Origin: Sporolactobacillus spathodeae
GTDB lineage: Bacteria > Bacillota > Bacilli > Bacillales > Sporolactobacillaceae
Length of the DNA stretch: 64,000 nt
Reading direction: 5' to 3'
NCBI RefSeq assembly: GCF_016908935.1
Contig: NZ_JAFBEV010000006.1
Location: forward strand, 81,549 to 145,548
The notes beneath the pieces were generated by a model. It ran no database searches. It was not told the DNA's origin and saw only the letters and a list, made by a program, of their open reading frames with translations. The first letter of the stretch is position 1; each line of letters starts with the position of its first letter. A program made the position numbers and the translations under genes. This document shows positions 47,918 to 59,893 of the stretch, piece by piece.

Positions 47918-48997
47918 TTGAAATTTTTCTTTCGTTGTCTGGATCTCTTCAATGCCGCTTGTTTGGTTGTTTTATTATTGCTGGCTCAATTACATCAGCT
48001 GCATCTTTCAAATAACCTTCAGCTTATCATTCTCAGTGCCGTTATTGCTTCTGTAATGTCCGCCTATATGCAGAAAAAAGGAGGACGAACATTCTCTGCT
48101 GCTGCCTATTTTTTCGCTACTTTTCCACTTCTTTATCTTTCCTTGTACACCAATTTAAATGCTCCAGCGCCTTTTCGTACGCTTATAGTTGTCGCTGTGA
48201 TTGCCGCCACAGTTGCCGGAGCGTTAAAATTAAGCACTTATCTTATCAGCTTAGGTTTCTTCATTTATCTGCTGCTGCTTAATTATTTTCCGATTACGCA
48301 TCTTGATAGAATACGCGGTCTGGCGGACTGGATTTTTAGTCTCGACTATCAACTACATCACGGTTTAATCAATTCGTGGCTTGCTGTCATTTACATGTTC
48401 GGCTTCTTTCCTGCAGCTTTTCTGACCGTTGGCGCCGTATTTGCGAGTAAAGATACTCGTCCAACCAGCTATCGATCGAACAGAACGAGTACGCACGCAT
48501 CCGCTCATTCATCTAATAGGCACAATTGGGAAGAACCGGATTCCAATTACTATGCTTACACCGAACAGTCAAACAACTCATCCTATTTCTCAAGCAATAA
48601 CAAAACGGATGGGGCAGCGTACAGCACGAGTCAGACCCAGCATGAGGAAATCAATCATTACGGCTATAAGTCATGGCAAGCCGATTACGATAATGATCGA
48701 CAATATGCGGGTTACCCAACCTGGGCTCGAGATAAAGAGATTTATGAACGCGACTACGGCAACCCATGGTATGCACGCGATGATCTTGAAGAAGATCGGC
48801 AGCGTGAAGCGGAAGAAGAACGGCGCCGCGAAGAAGAGGAAGAACGTAGGCGCGAAGAAGAAGAGGAGGAAGAACGTAGGCGCGAAGAAGAAGAGGAGGA
48901 ACGACGACGCGCAGAAGAGGAGGAAGAACGTAGGCGCGAAGAAGAAGAGGAGGAACGACGTCGCGCAGATGATGATAACTACTACAGTAGATGGTGA
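47918..48997 (+). CDS. Hypothetical membrane protein with charged-helix C-terminus
   Basis: About 359 residues. The first 170 residues hold about five membrane helices (AACLVVLLLLAQLHQLHL, TLIVVAVIAATVAGAL, AVIYMFGFFPAAFLTVGAVF). The middle is Ser/Asn/Tyr-rich and disordered. The last 70 residues are an almost pure Arg/Glu repeat (EEERRREEEEER pattern), expected to form a rigid single alpha helix or coiled coil. A TTG at 47918, after GGGAGATGA, fits the ribosome site better than the ATG at 47900, which has none. No family is recognised; the only plus-strand gene in this part. Confidence 0.6.
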   Translation: MKFFFRCLDLFNAACLVVLLLLAQLHQLHLSNNLQLIILSAVIASVMSAYMQKKGGRTFSAAAYFFATFPLLYLSLYTNLNAPAPFRTLIVVAVIAATVAGALKLSTYLISLGFFIYLLLLNYFPITHLDRIRGLADWIFSLDYQLHHGLINSWLAVIYMFGFFPAAFLTVGAVFASKDTRPTSYRSNRTSTHASAHSSNRHNWEEPDSNYYAYTEQSNNSSYFSSNNKTDGAAYSTSQTQHEEINHYGYKSWQADYDNDRQYAGYPTWARDKEIYERDYGNPWYARDDLEEDRQREAEEERRREEEEERRREEEEEEERRREEEEEERRRAEEEEERRREEEEEERRRADDDNYYSRW

Positions 48998-49243
48998 ACA
49001 TACTACCTTCATTTTCTCTGGAAAATCAAACGATTCATAAAGTCCATGCTAATGAAAGATCAGTGATAATCCGCTAAAAATTGATGCCGATACACTTACA
49101 GCCGGCAGCGTGAAGCTCTGTGACTGCAAAAGTCGTTCGGAATGCGTGGCGCATTCCGTTCCATTGAAAAATCATTGCCTAAGCAGACGAGCGATGATTC
49201 GCTTTTTGCCGCTCATCTTTATCAATCCGAGATATTAAAAATT

Positions 49244-49291
49244 AAAAGCCCCTCTGAACTTGGATTCGCTATCCAAGTGCAAAGGGGCTTG
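49244..49291 (-). terminator. Rho-independent terminator of the pur operon
   Basis: AAGCCCCTTTG and CAGAGGGGCTT form the outer stem, with an inner ACTTGGAT/ATCCAAGT stem, followed by TTAATTTTT on the minus strand. It lies 22 bases after purD. The remaining 48998-49243 gap shows nothing else. Confidence 0.85.
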
Positions 49292-49312
49292 CTTGTTTCG
49301 CTTCAGTATGAT

Positions 49313-50602
<1,290 letters not shown>

Positions 50603-50717
50603 TCAAATCAGCCAGACTACGCAACAGATGGCTGTCACTGCTGTGCGTATTAATAGGCAATCTGTTCAACGCACCGAAACAAATTAAGAGAGAATCGATG
50701 TTTCGTGCGGTTTCGTT

Positions 50718-51092
50718 GGTGCGACTTTTTCTGATTTTGGTGCAACTCTCGCTCAGTTTGGTGCAACTCTCGAGATTCGGTGCAACTTTTGCTCGATTCG
50801 GTGCAACTTTTGCTCGATTCGGTGCAACTCTTGAGATTCGGTGCAACTTTTGCTCGATTCGGTGCAACTTTCGAATTTCGGTCTAACTTTTCGGCAATTC
50901 GGTCTAGCTCTCGAAGTAACTTTTCGGCAGCTCGGTCTAACTCTCGACGTTCGGCCTAACTTTTACCAGCTTCGGTCTAACTTTTCGGCAGTTCGGCCTA
51001 ACTTTTCAGAAGTTCGGCCGAATTTTGCTGGTTCGGTCTAACTCCCGAGTTTTGGTTTTAACTTTTACCGATTTCAGTCTAAATTTTTCATT
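50718..51092. repeat. Array 4: mixed family 3 / family 2 tandem repeat inside the pur operon
   Basis: About 18 units. The right-to-left order on the plus strand is eight GGTGCAACTTTT units (family 3), then at about 50878 a switch to about ten GGTCTAACTTTT units (family 2) with no spacer, showing that the families are registered on the same frame of the unit. 19-base variants occur here too. It occupies most of the purH-purD gap and must be transcribed if purD is co-transcribed. Confidence 0.92.
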
Positions 51093-51192
51093 ATTAGTTA
51101 ATTTTTACCAACATTTTTCATCGTCAAAAATTTCACTGACGGTTTGCTTGTCCTGATTTTTCACAAGTATGCGTCGTTCTTTTCGGGCAAAA

Positions 51193-52737
51193 TCAGTGCT
51201 TGAAATGGCGCATGCCGGTGAAGACCATGGCGATATTGTATTTATTGCACATGTCGATTGATTCCTGATCGCGAACTGAACCGCCTGGCTGGATAATCGC
51301 GGTGATGCCTGCTTTCGCTGCTTCTTCAACGGTGTCGCTCATCGGGAAAAATGCGTCCGAGGACAATACTGCGCCTTTTGTCTTGTCGCCGGCTTCTTCC
51401 AGAGCGATTTTCGCTGCGCCGACGCGGTTGGTTTGGCCGCCGCCCATGCCGACCATACGGCCGTTATTGACGAGCGCGATGGCGTTCGATTTGACGTGCT
51501 TGACGATCGTCCAGGCAAATTTCAGGCTTTCCATTTCAGCATCTGTCGGTTTGCGTTCGGTGACGATTTTCACATCTTCTTTAACATCCTCGTAGCCTTT
51601 TGTGTCCAGATCCTGAACAAGCATGCCGCCGCGTACTGATGTGTACTGAACAAAGTCCTGCTTGTCTTCGGTGAATTTGACCTGAAGCAGACGCAGGTTC
51701 TTCTTTTTATTTTCTAGAACCTGAATCGCTTCGTCGGTGTAAGACGGTGCAATGATGATTTCAAGGAAGATGCTGTGCAGCTTCTCAGCGAGTTCCGCAT
51801 CAACTTCACGGTTCAGCGCGACAATTCCTCCGAAAATCGACACCGGATCCGTTTCATAGGCTTTGTCATAGGCTTCGTTGATGTTGGCGCCGAGACCAAT
51901 GCCGCATGGATTCATATGTTTGACGGCAACCGCAGCTGGTTCCGTGAATTCTTTGACAATGCCGAGCGCAGCGTCTGCGTCGCGGATATTGTTATAGGAA
52001 AGCTCTTTGCCGTGCAGTTGTTTGGCAGCGGCGATCGTTGCTTCATTTTTCAGCGGTTCGCTGTAAAAAGCAGCCATCTGGTGCGGGTTTTCTCCGTAAC
52101 GAAGCGATTGTTTCTTCTCATAAGTGAGTGTCAGTTTTTCCGGGAATTCTTCACCGACCTGCTTCGTGAAATAGTCGGCAATCAACGCGTCGTACGCAGC
52201 CGTGTGGCGGAATACTTTAGCTGCAAGCTTTTGCTTCAATTCGAACGGTACTTCGTTATCAGCGTCGAGACTTGCTGCGACTGTTTGATAGTCAGCCGGA
52301 TCGCAAACGACCGTGACACTGCGATGATTTTTCGCTGCCGAACGAAGCATGCTCGGACCGCCGATATCGATATTTTCAACCGCTTCATCATAAGCGACGT
52401 CTGGTTTGGAAATCGTTTCTTTGAATGGGTACAGATTGACAATCACAAAGTCAATTGGCTGAATGCCAAGTTCACTGATCGCATCCATATGCTCCTTCTT
52501 GCCGCGGACCGCGAGCAAACCGCCGTGAACGGCTGGATGCAGCGTTTTAACTCGTCCGTCAAGAATTTCCGGAAAATTAGTGATTTCGCTGATCGACAGA
52601 ACCGGAAGACCGGCTGCTTCAATCGCTTTTTTTGTTCCGCCGGTCGAGATGATCTCGATGCCTTTAGAAACAAGCTGCTGAACGAAATCAATCAATCCTG
52701 TCTTATCTGAAACACTTACGAGGGCACGTTTTGCCAC
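51193..52737 (-). CDS. purH: Bifunctional AICAR formyltransferase / IMP cyclohydrolase
   Basis: 514 residues. It catalyses the last two steps to IMP. The N-terminal MGS-fold cyclohydrolase (about 1-190) has [27 protein letters not shown] and [19 protein letters not shown]. The C-terminal formyltransferase has [25 protein letters not shown] and the Lys-His pair in that motif. The GTG at 52737, nine bases after AAGGAAG, gives the usual N-terminus; a TTG two codons earlier is too near the ribosome site. 67 bases after purN. Confidence 0.95.
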   Translation of the reverse strand: MAKRALVSVSDKTGLIDFVQQLVSKGIEIISTGGTKKAIEAAGLPVLSISEITNFPEILDGRVKTLHPAVHGGLLAVRGKKEHMDAISELGIQPIDFVIVNLYPFKETISKPDVAYDEAVENIDIGGPSMLRSAAKNHRSVTVVCDPADYQTVAASLDADNEVPFELKQKLAAKVFRHTAAYDALIADYFTKQVGEEFPEKLTLTYEKKQSLRYGENPHQMAAFYSEPLKNEATIAAAKQLHGKELSYNNIRDADAALGIVKEFTEPAAVAVKHMNPCGIGLGANINEAYDKAYETDPVSIFGGIVALNREVDAELAEKLHSIFLEIIIAPSYTDEAIQVLENKKKNLRLLQVKFTEDKQDFVQYTSVRGGMLVQDLDTKGYEDVKEDVKIVTERKPTDAEMESLKFAWTIVKHVKSNAIALVNNGRMVGMGGGQTNRVGAAKIALEEAGDKTKGAVLSSDAFFPMSDTVEEAAKAGITAIIQPGGSVRDQESIDMCNKYNIAMVFTGMRHFKH

Positions 52738-52804
52738 AATCAATTACTTCCTTTCATTTTCGCTTAGGATAATTCTGCAAAAGCCGGAGTGGCTGTTTTT
52801 TTTT

Positions 52805-53392
52805 TTATTGATAAACTTCAGATGAACGGCTGAGAATTGCTGCCACAGTCTTAGGATAAAGCGCGTGCTCGGTTTCGTGGATTCTCGCCTCAAGCACCTC
52901 TAACGTATCGTCATCTTTGATCGGAACGGCGGCCTGAGCGATGATCGGACCGGTGTCCATGCCTTCATCGACATAATGAATCGTGATCCCAGTGATTTTG
53001 ACGCCTTTGCGGAACGCTTGGCCAATGGCGTCCAAGCCGGTAAAAGACGGCAAGAGCGACGGGTGAATATTCACGATCCGGTGCGGATAAGCCTCTAGCA
53101 TTGCTTTGCCGAGAATGCGCATATAACCAGCAAGGAAAATATAACCAACGTGATGCGCCTGGCATGCGTGAACGATTTCTTCCTCAAAAGCTTTCTTTGT
53201 TGGAAAATCGCGTCGCGCCAGCACAAGTGTTTCCACACCAGCCCGCTTTGCCCGCTCAATGACGGCAGCGCCCGGCTGATCGCAGACGAGCAGTTCAATT
53301 GAAGCGTCAATCTCGCCGCGCACGATCGCGTCATCAATCGCCTGAAAATTAGTCCCGTTTCCTGAAGCGAAAACTGCGAGTTTAGCCTTCAT
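52805..53392 (-). CDS. purN: Phosphoribosylglycinamide formyltransferase (GART)
   Basis: About 195 residues. It transfers a formyl group from 10-formyl-THF to GAR. It begins [20 protein letters not shown], and the catalytic Asn-His-Asp set lies in [12 protein letters not shown] and [13 protein letters not shown]. The start at 53392 (GGTGA six bases before) overlaps the purM stop by 11 bases; an ATG six bases earlier is an alternative. Confidence 0.94.
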   Translation of the reverse strand: MKAKLAVFASGNGTNFQAIDDAIVRGEIDASIELLVCDQPGAAVIERAKRAGVETLVLARRDFPTKKAFEEEIVHACQAHHVGYIFLAGYMRILGKAMLEAYPHRIVNIHPSLLPSFTGLDAIGQAFRKGVKITGITIHYVDEGMDTGPIIAQAAVPIKDDDTLEVLEARIHETEHALYPKTVAAILSRSSEVYQ

Positions 53393-54422
53393 GTCCATTC
53401 ACCAGCTTCAGCCCTTTTTCTTCCGTGATTGAACCGATGCGATAAGGCTTCTCCCCGGATTCAAGCAACAATTCCACTGTTTTTTCCGCATCTTCCGGAG
53501 CAACCGCAACGACGAAACCAATCCCCATATTAAATGTATGGAACATGTCGTCTTCTTCTAGGCCGCCGAGTTCCTGCAGCCAGTTGAATACATCCGGACG
53601 CGGCCAAGCCGCTTTGTCGATGACCGCACCAATTCCTTCAGGAAACATACGCGGCACGTTTTCATAGAAACCGCCGCCGGTAATATGGGCCATTCCTTTA
53701 ACAGCAACTTGCTTCAGCAGGTTAAGGATCGGTTTGACATAGATGCGCGTCGGTGTCAGCAATTGTTCACCGATCGACTGATTTTTCTCGAATGGATAGG
53801 CATCGGCAAACGACAGATTATTATCGGCAATCAGACGACGGACGAGTGAGAAGCCATTGCTGTGAATCCCGTTTGAAGCAAGCCCGATCAGCTGATCCCC
53901 AGGCGCAAGTCCGGCGCCGCTAATCTGTTTGCTCTTTTCAACGACACCAACGGAAAAACCGGCAATATCATAATCTTCTTCTCCGTAAAGACCCGGCATC
54001 TCCGCTGTTTCCCCGCCGATCAGTGCGCAGCCGGCCTGGGCACAGCCGTCAGCGATGCCTTTGACAATCGCTTCGGCTTTTTCCGGCTTTAGCGCGCTGC
54101 AGGCAAGGTAATCGAGAAAATAGATCGGCTCGGCGCCTTGCGTGATAATATCGTTCACGCACATCGCCACAGCGTCAATACCAACCGTATCGTGCTGGCC
54201 GGTCGCAAAGGCGACCATTAGTTTCGTCCCAACGCCGTCGGTTCCCGAAACAAGCACGGGTTCTTTCACATGCATCGCGGACAGATCAATTGCGCCGCCG
54301 AAACCACCGAGCCCGCCCATCACTTCTGGACGAAACGTGCGCCTGACGTGCTTTTTGATCCGGTCAACGGTTTCGTAGCCGGCTTCAATATTCACGCCAG
54401 CCTTTTTATATGCGCCTTCCAT
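53382..54422 (-). CDS. purM: Phosphoribosylformylglycinamidine cyclo-ligase (AIRS)
   Basis: 346 residues. ATP-dependent ring closure of FGAM to AIR. Family signatures: [56 protein letters not shown] and [26 protein letters not shown] precedes the ATG; 11 bases after purF. Confidence 0.95.
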   Translation of the reverse strand: MEGAYKKAGVNIEAGYETVDRIKKHVRRTFRPEVMGGLGGFGGAIDLSAMHVKEPVLVSGTDGVGTKLMVAFATGQHDTVGIDAVAMCVNDIITQGAEPIYFLDYLACSALKPEKAEAIVKGIADGCAQAGCALIGGETAEMPGLYGEEDYDIAGFSVGVVEKSKQISGAGLAPGDQLIGLASNGIHSNGFSLVRRLIADNNLSFADAYPFEKNQSIGEQLLTPTRIYVKPILNLLKQVAVKGMAHITGGGFYENVPRMFPEGIGAVIDKAAWPRPDVFNWLQELGGLEEDDMFHTFNMGIGFVVAVAPEDAEKTVELLLESGEKPYRIGSITEEKGLKLVNGHEG

Positions 54423-54433
54423 ATCGCGCCTCC

Positions 54434-55858
54434 TTAAACGAGCAGTTCCTTTTCATGCGGTAATACGGTATCCGGATAGATTTCCGTCGGGTATTTACCG
54501 GTAAAGCAGGCCATACACTGGCCGCAATTTTTCAGGGCCGGGTTGCGTCCGATTGCTTCCTGAAGCCCGTCAACGCTAAGGAAGACAAGTGAATCAGCGC
54601 CGATTTCCTTGCGGATGTCTTCAACAGAATGGGTCGACGCAATCAGTTCAGAAGACGTCGATGTATCAATGCCGTAGAAGCATGGGTGTGTAATCGGCGG
54701 TGAACTGATCCGCACGTGTACTTCCGTCGCGCCGGCTTCGCGCAGCATGCCGACAATCCGCCGACTTGTCGTGCCACGAACAATCGAGTCGTCGACCATG
54801 ACGACGCGTTTGCCTTCGACAATCGCCCGAACCGGAGACAATTTCATTTTTACGCCTTGTTCGCGCAGCTCCTGTGACGGCTGGATAAATGTCCGGCCGA
54901 CATAACGGTTTTTAATCATCCCAAGTTCATACGGGATACCCGTCGCTTCGGCATAGCCGATCGCCGCTGAAATACTCGAGTCTGGCACACCGGTCACCAC
55001 GTCAGCTTCAACCGGCGCTTCTTGAGCCAATTTGCGACCGAGATTCTTTCGTGCGGCATGAACATTGATGCCCTGGATATTGCTGTCCGGACGCGAGAAA
55101 TAAATATACTCCATACTGCAGATCGCTGGTTCGGAATGCGTGGTGAAAAAATCAGAACGGACGCCATCATCGTTAATAATCAGAATTTCGCCAGGGTTGA
55201 CGTCGCGGACATACGTTGCGCCGATGATATCAAACGCGCATGTCTCCGAAGCGATCACCCAGGCGTCACCGAGTTTGCCGAGTGAAAGCGGCCGCAGACC
55301 ATTCGGGTCGAGCGCCGCGATCATTTCATGTTCATTCAGCATCGCCAGCGCATAGGCCCCTTTGATGACCGACAGTGCATGTTTGACACTTTCGATAAAA
55401 TTATCGGCAAAATCGCGTTTAATCAAATGCGCGATAACTTCCGTATCTGATGTCGTCTGGAAAATGCTGCCACGTTCTTCCAACTCACCTTTTAATTTAT
55501 GGGCGTTGACGAGGTTGCCGTTATGGGCAATCGACAGCGAATCTTTCTGCGAGCGGAAAACGAGCGGCTGTACATTAGCATAGCTATTGCCGCCCTGCGT
55601 CGAATAGCGGACATGGCCGATCGCTGCCTTGCCTTTGTTAATTGTGTCAAGAATATCGTGATTGAACACGTCGTTGACGAGTCCAAGACCTTTGTGATCA
55701 TAGAGATGTTTGCCATCGGAGACGCAAATACCGGCGCCTTCCTGGCCGCGGTGCTGCATGCTATGCAGTCCGTAATAGGTTAGTTTCGCTGCGTTCTCAT
55801 GACCCCAGATACCGAAAACCGCACATTCTTCATTTAGTTCTCTGTCGACATAATGCAT
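54434..55858 (-). CDS. purF: Amidophosphoribosyltransferase
   Basis: 474 residues. First committed step: PRPP plus glutamine to phosphoribosylamine. An 11-residue propeptide precedes the catalytic Cys12 ([17 protein letters not shown]). The PRPP loop is [18 protein letters not shown]. Cluster-type cysteines of the Bacillus enzyme appear in [13 protein letters not shown] near the C-terminus and in the central [13 protein letters not shown] segment, so an oxygen-sensitive 4Fe-4S cluster is expected. It overlaps purL by 25 bases. Confidence 0.95.
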   Translation of the reverse strand: MHYVDRELNEECAVFGIWGHENAAKLTYYGLHSMQHRGQEGAGICVSDGKHLYDHKGLGLVNDVFNHDILDTINKGKAAIGHVRYSTQGGNSYANVQPLVFRSQKDSLSIAHNGNLVNAHKLKGELEERGSIFQTTSDTEVIAHLIKRDFADNFIESVKHALSVIKGAYALAMLNEHEMIAALDPNGLRPLSLGKLGDAWVIASETCAFDIIGATYVRDVNPGEILIINDDGVRSDFFTTHSEPAICSMEYIYFSRPDSNIQGINVHAARKNLGRKLAQEAPVEADVVTGVPDSSISAAIGYAEATGIPYELGMIKNRYVGRTFIQPSQELREQGVKMKLSPVRAIVEGKRVVMVDDSIVRGTTSRRIVGMLREAGATEVHVRISSPPITHPCFYGIDTSTSSELIASTHSVEDIRKEIGADSLVFLSVDGLQEAIGRNPALKNCGQCMACFTGKYPTEIYPDTVLPHEKELLV

Positions 55859-58056
55859 GACAGAACCCCTCTCCAGTCATTTTCCAAGTCGGGACGATTG
55901 AGTGTAAAAGATTCGTTGTCACAGGCAATATGCAGTTCATCTGAAGTGGTCACTATACCAATTTGAACCGTGTCGCGCACAATCGTTTCGAATTTTTCTG
56001 TCAGTTCCTTCGGTACGGAGACTAGGTAACGTGACTGTGTTTCCGAGAAAAGTTCAACCGCAGGATCGCCGAAAAGCGTTAGATCGCAGCCGAATGACGT
56101 GCCGAATACGGAATCGGCAATTGCCGTCGCAAGACCGCCTTCGGAAATATCATGGGCGGATGATACAAGGCCCGACTGAATGGCTTGAAGCACGTTGCTC
56201 TGGCGCGCCTTTTCAAGTTCGAGATCAAGCGCGGGCACTTTGCCGCTGGCTTTGCCATCAAGCAAGATTTGCAACGCGCTGCCGCCAAATTCGGCCTGCG
56301 CTTCGCCAATCAGATAAATTGCGTCGCCGGCATTTTTGAAAGCAACCGTGCAGACTTTATCCAAATCTTCAACCAGGCCAACCATGCCGACAACCGGCGT
56401 CGGGTCAATTGCTTCCTGATCCGTTTCGTTATAAAGCGACACATTGCCGCTGATAACTGGCGTTTCCAGTTCCTTGCAGGCTTCAGCCATACCGCTAACC
56501 GATTGTTCCATTTCCCAAAACACTTCGGGTTTCTCCGGGCTGCCGAAATTCAGGCAGTCGGTGATCGCAAGCGGAATACCACCTGAGCAAACAATATTGC
56601 GCGCTGCTTCGGCAACAGCAATCTTGCCACCGACGTATGGATCGAGTGCCAAATATTTGGCATTGCAATCTGTTGTCAAGGCAAGGCCTTTATTTGTACC
56701 GCGTACACGAACCACAGCTGCGTCAGAACCCGGGGCAACCACTGTATTGGTCTGCACCATATAATCATATTGACGCGTCACCCAGTCCTTGGCGGCAAGC
56801 GATGGTTGTGTGAGCAGGCGTTTAATCGTTTCCGGGTAATTCTTGATTTCCGGTGTCCATGCCGGAGCAGTCTGATTCAACGTATAAGTTTCCGGCACGC
56901 GCGACGGCATATGGCGAACCGGCGCCGATGCGAGTGCATCCGACGGCACTTCAGCGACAATCTCACCTTTATGTTCGAGACGAAGCACTTCTTCTTCGAT
57001 CACCGTGCCGACCGCAACGGCGTGCAGGCCCCAGCGCGAGAAAATCGCTTGGATTTCTTCTTCGCTTCCCTTTTTAATGACGATCAGCATTCGTTCCTGA
57101 GATTCGGAAAGCATCATCTCATAAGGCGTCATAGCCGTTTCACGCTGTGGAATCAAATCCAGATTCATATGGATGCCGACGCCGGCTTTTGCCGCCATTT
57201 CGCTAGCGGAGGAAACAAGCCCAGCCGCGCCCATATCCTGAATGCCGACCAATGCTTCATGCTTGGTCAACTCGAGGCAGGCTTCAACGAGCAACTTTTC
57301 CATGAACGGGTCACCGACTTGAACCGCCGAACGCTTCTCATCCGATTTATCCGAAATTTCTTCAGAAGCGAATGTGGCGCCGTTGATCCCGTCACGTCCC
57401 GTGCTGGCACCAACATACATCACTGTATTGCCAATGCCGCGCGCCTGGCCGACCTGGATATCCGCATGATTCATGATGCCAACACACATTGCGTTAACAA
57501 GTGGATTGCCATTATAGCATGGGTCGAACGACAGCTCGCCCCCGACCGTCGGAATGCCGATGCAATTACCGTAACCGGCGATGCCGCTAACCACTTCCTC
57601 AAAAATGTAACGGACACGCGCGTTATCGAGCTGTCCGAATCGGAGCGAATCGAGGATCGCAACCGGTCGTGCGCCCATTGAGAAGACATCGCGAATAATC
57701 CCGCCAACACCAGTAGCAGCTCCTTGATACGGTTCAATCGCCGACGGGTGATTGTGGCTTTCAATTTTAAATACAACCGCCTGCTTATCGCCGATGTCAA
57801 CAATGCCGGCACCTTCGCCTGGACCCTGAAGCACACGGCCACCGCTTGTCGGGAATTTCTTCAGCAGCGGTTTCGATGTCTTATAGCTGCAATGCTCCGA
57901 CCACATGACGGAAAAAAGACCCGTTTCTGTGTAATTCGGTTTGCGGCCAAGCAGTTTGCAAACCTTTGCGTACTCGTCCTCGGTCAGGCCCATCGTCCGG
58001 TAGATTTTTTCCTGGGCAATTGTCTCTGCTGATGGTTCAAGAGATGCAGTTGGCAT
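55834..58056 (-). CDS. purL: Phosphoribosylformylglycinamidine synthase subunit II
   Basis: 740 residues, the small-type PurL that works with PurQ (glutaminase) and PurS to make FGAM. Motifs: [20 protein letters not shown], the metal/ATP site [35 protein letters not shown] and [22 protein letters not shown] lies ten bases before the ATG, and it overlaps the purQ 3' end by 20 bases. Confidence 0.95.
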   Translation of the reverse strand: MPTASLEPSAETIAQEKIYRTMGLTEDEYAKVCKLLGRKPNYTETGLFSVMWSEHCSYKTSKPLLKKFPTSGGRVLQGPGEGAGIVDIGDKQAVVFKIESHNHPSAIEPYQGAATGVGGIIRDVFSMGARPVAILDSLRFGQLDNARVRYIFEEVVSGIAGYGNCIGIPTVGGELSFDPCYNGNPLVNAMCVGIMNHADIQVGQARGIGNTVMYVGASTGRDGINGATFASEEISDKSDEKRSAVQVGDPFMEKLLVEACLELTKHEALVGIQDMGAAGLVSSASEMAAKAGVGIHMNLDLIPQRETAMTPYEMMLSESQERMLIVIKKGSEEEIQAIFSRWGLHAVAVGTVIEEEVLRLEHKGEIVAEVPSDALASAPVRHMPSRVPETYTLNQTAPAWTPEIKNYPETIKRLLTQPSLAAKDWVTRQYDYMVQTNTVVAPGSDAAVVRVRGTNKGLALTTDCNAKYLALDPYVGGKIAVAEAARNIVCSGGIPLAITDCLNFGSPEKPEVFWEMEQSVSGMAEACKELETPVISGNVSLYNETDQEAIDPTPVVGMVGLVEDLDKVCTVAFKNAGDAIYLIGEAQAEFGGSALQILLDGKASGKVPALDLELEKARQSNVLQAIQSGLVSSAHDISEGGLATAIADSVFGTSFGCDLTLFGDPAVELFSETQSRYLVSVPKELTEKFETIVRDTVQIGIVTTSDELHIACDNESFTLNRPDLENDWRGVLSCIMSTEN

Positions 58057-58729
58057 GAACAGAATCCCTCCAATGGTTTAAAATCGACTGGAATAGGCGC
58101 AAGCCGTCTTTATTGCCAAGCATTGCGTCCGCCGCGCGTTCTGGATGCGGCATCATGCCGAGCACATTGCCGTTGCGGTTCGTGATCCCGGCGATGTCAG
58201 CACGTGATCCATTTGGATTCTCGCCAGCATAGGTAAAGACAATCTGGTGATTGGCTTTCAGTTCAGCCAATGTCTCGTCATCGCAATAATAATTACCTTC
58301 GCCGTGCGCAATCGGAATCCGAATAATTTCCCCTTCTTTATAAAGGGAAGTAAACATCGTCTGATTGTTCTCCGTTTTAAGCGGTACAGTCTCGCAAATA
58401 AATTTCAGATTTTTGTTCTTGAGCAGCGCCCCAGGCAAGAGGCCGGCTTCGAGTAGGATCTGAAAACCATTGCAAACGCCGAGCACCGGTTTACCTTCCT
58501 CAGCAGCTTTGATCACAGCCGGCATAATTCCGGCAAAACGGGCAATTGCGCCGCAACGCAAATAGTCGCCGTAGGAAAAACCGCCGGGAATCATGATTGC
58601 GTCGTAGCCGTCAAGCGAGGTTTCTGCATGCCAGACATAATCGACGTCTTCACCGAGTCCGTCCTTTATCGCATAGTACATATCTTGGTCGCAATTGGAA
58701 CCCGGAAATACAATGACCGCGGTTTTCAC
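58037..58729 (-). CDS. purQ: Phosphoribosylformylglycinamidine synthase subunit I (glutaminase)
   Basis: 230 residues, class I glutamine amidotransferase domain that delivers ammonia to PurL. Nucleophile Cys in [15 protein letters not shown], His and Glu in [11 protein letters not shown], and the N-terminal [15 protein letters not shown] start overlapping the purS stop by four bases (GTGA), with GAGGAGG seven bases upstream. Confidence 0.95.
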   Translation of the reverse strand: MKTAVIVFPGSNCDQDMYYAIKDGLGEDVDYVWHAETSLDGYDAIMIPGGFSYGDYLRCGAIARFAGIMPAVIKAAEEGKPVLGVCNGFQILLEAGLLPGALLKNKNLKFICETVPLKTENNQTMFTSLYKEGEIIRIPIAHGEGNYYCDDETLAELKANHQIVFTYAGENPNGSRADIAGITNRNGNVLGMMPHPERAADAMLGNKDGLRLFQSILNHWRDSVHANCIS

Positions 58730-58977
58730 GAGCGGACCTCCTCCTCGATCTCATAGCGATAATTTTCAATCACCGTGTTGGCTAAAAGTCGGTCGCAAAT
58801 TGCATCAACTTTCTGAGCAATATCCGCCCCGTCTTCCATCTGCAATTCAATGTATTTACCAATCCGAACGTCCTGGACATCCGGATAATTCATATTGTGA
58901 AGCGACTGCATGACCGCCTGACCTTGCGGATCCAGTACACTTTCTTTCAGCGTGATATAGACCTTAACTTTTTTCAT
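58726..58977 (-). CDS. purS: Phosphoribosylformylglycinamidine synthase subunit PurS
   Basis: 83 residues. A small structural subunit that bridges PurL and Pur[21 protein letters not shown] and [15 protein letters not shown] are typical. It overlaps purC (ATGA) and purQ (GTGA) by four bases each. Confidence 0.95.
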   Translation of the reverse strand: MKKVKVYITLKESVLDPQGQAVMQSLHNMNYPDVQDVRIGKYIELQMEDGADIAQKVDAICDRLLANTVIENYRYEIEEEVRS

Positions 58978-59687
58978 CGAACGGCCTCCAAACGGCTGAG
59001 TAATTTTTCATAGGTTTCCGGCAAATCAGCAATATTGCGGCGGAATACATCTTTATCCAGTTTCTCATGCGTTTCTTTATCCCAAAGGCGGCAAGTGTCC
59101 GGCGAAATTTCATCGGCGAGGACAATTGCGCCTGTTTCTTTCAGTTTGCCGAATTCGAGTTTGAAATCGACGAGCAGGATACCAGCTTCGCTGAATAATT
59201 CCTGAAGTACCTTATTTACAGCAAGCGCCTGGCGACGGATTTCGGTCAACTCTTCTTCAGTTGCAATCTTGATCGCGAGCGCGTGGTCATCGTTTATCAT
59301 CGGATCGCCCAGATCATCGCTTTTGTAATAAAATTCAACGATCGTTTTTCCAAGGTCGGTGCCTTCATCGAGGCCGAGGCGTTTCGCCAGCGATCCCGCG
59401 ACAATATTGCGGACAACCACTTCAATCGGAACAATGTCCACTGATTTGACCAACTGCTCAGTCTCGGAAATGGTTTCCAGATAATGTGTCGGCAGATTCT
59501 TCTGCTGCAGAACATGAAAAATTTTCGTGCAAATTGCGTTGTTCAGGCGCCCTTTGCCTTCAAATTTTGCTTTTTTCTGGCCGTTGAACGCGGTTGCGTC
59601 GTTTTTGTATTCGACGCGAAGCACAAACGGATCATCCGTTGTAAACATTTTTTTTGCTTTTCCCTCATAAAGTAATTCGCCCATCAT
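58974..59687 (-). CDS. purC: SAICAR synthase
   Basis: 237 residues. It ligates aspartate to CAIR using ATP. It begins LLYEGKAKKMFTTDDP, with DATAFNGQKKAKFEGKG, NIVAGSLAKRLGLDEG, LVDFKLEFGK and ADEISPDTCRLWD. Two adjacent ATGs follow AAAGGGG; the first is used. It is separated from purB by 206 bases that contain a MITE-like element. Confidence 0.95.
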   Translation of the reverse strand: MMGELLYEGKAKKMFTTDDPFVLRVEYKNDATAFNGQKKAKFEGKGRLNNAICTKIFHVLQQKNLPTHYLETISETEQLVKSVDIVPIEVVVRNIVAGSLAKRLGLDEGTDLGKTIVEFYYKSDDLGDPMINDDHALAIKIATEEELTEIRRQALAVNKVLQELFSEAGILLVDFKLEFGKLKETGAIVLADEISPDTCRLWDKETHEKLDKDVFRRNIADLPETYEKLLSRLEAVR

Positions 59688-59723
59688 TATGGCCCCTTTT
59701 CTTTTGGCTTTGTTAAAATCTGT

Positions 59724-59830
59724 TGTTGTTTTTAATCATTTATTGCCAACTGTTCACTTGCCGCGGGGGCCTCGCTGACACGCTGTTCCCGCAGGCGACT
59801 CACAGATTGCCTTTTGATCAGAAAACAACA
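59724..59830. repeat. MITE-like element in the purB-purC gap
   Basis: 107 bases. The ends TGTTGTTTTTAATCA and TGATCAGAAAACAACA are near-perfect complements. The interior holds CACTTGCCGCGGGGGCCTCG and CTGTTCCCGCAGGCG, blocks shared with the dispersed elements. Sister of 46330-46467. It lies within the operon, so its long hairpin should be present in pur mRNA. Confidence 0.65.
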
Positions 59831-59893
59831 TTAAATTGAAACATAGCTTTTCTTCTGCAGAAAATTTTTGGAAAACCGGATCGATCCGGATGC

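Noticed and set aside
51775..52710. 311-codon ORF opposite purH (and similar long frames opposite purL, purD and purK)
   Set aside because: Shadows of conserved pur genes with Phe/Arg-rich unlikely compositions.
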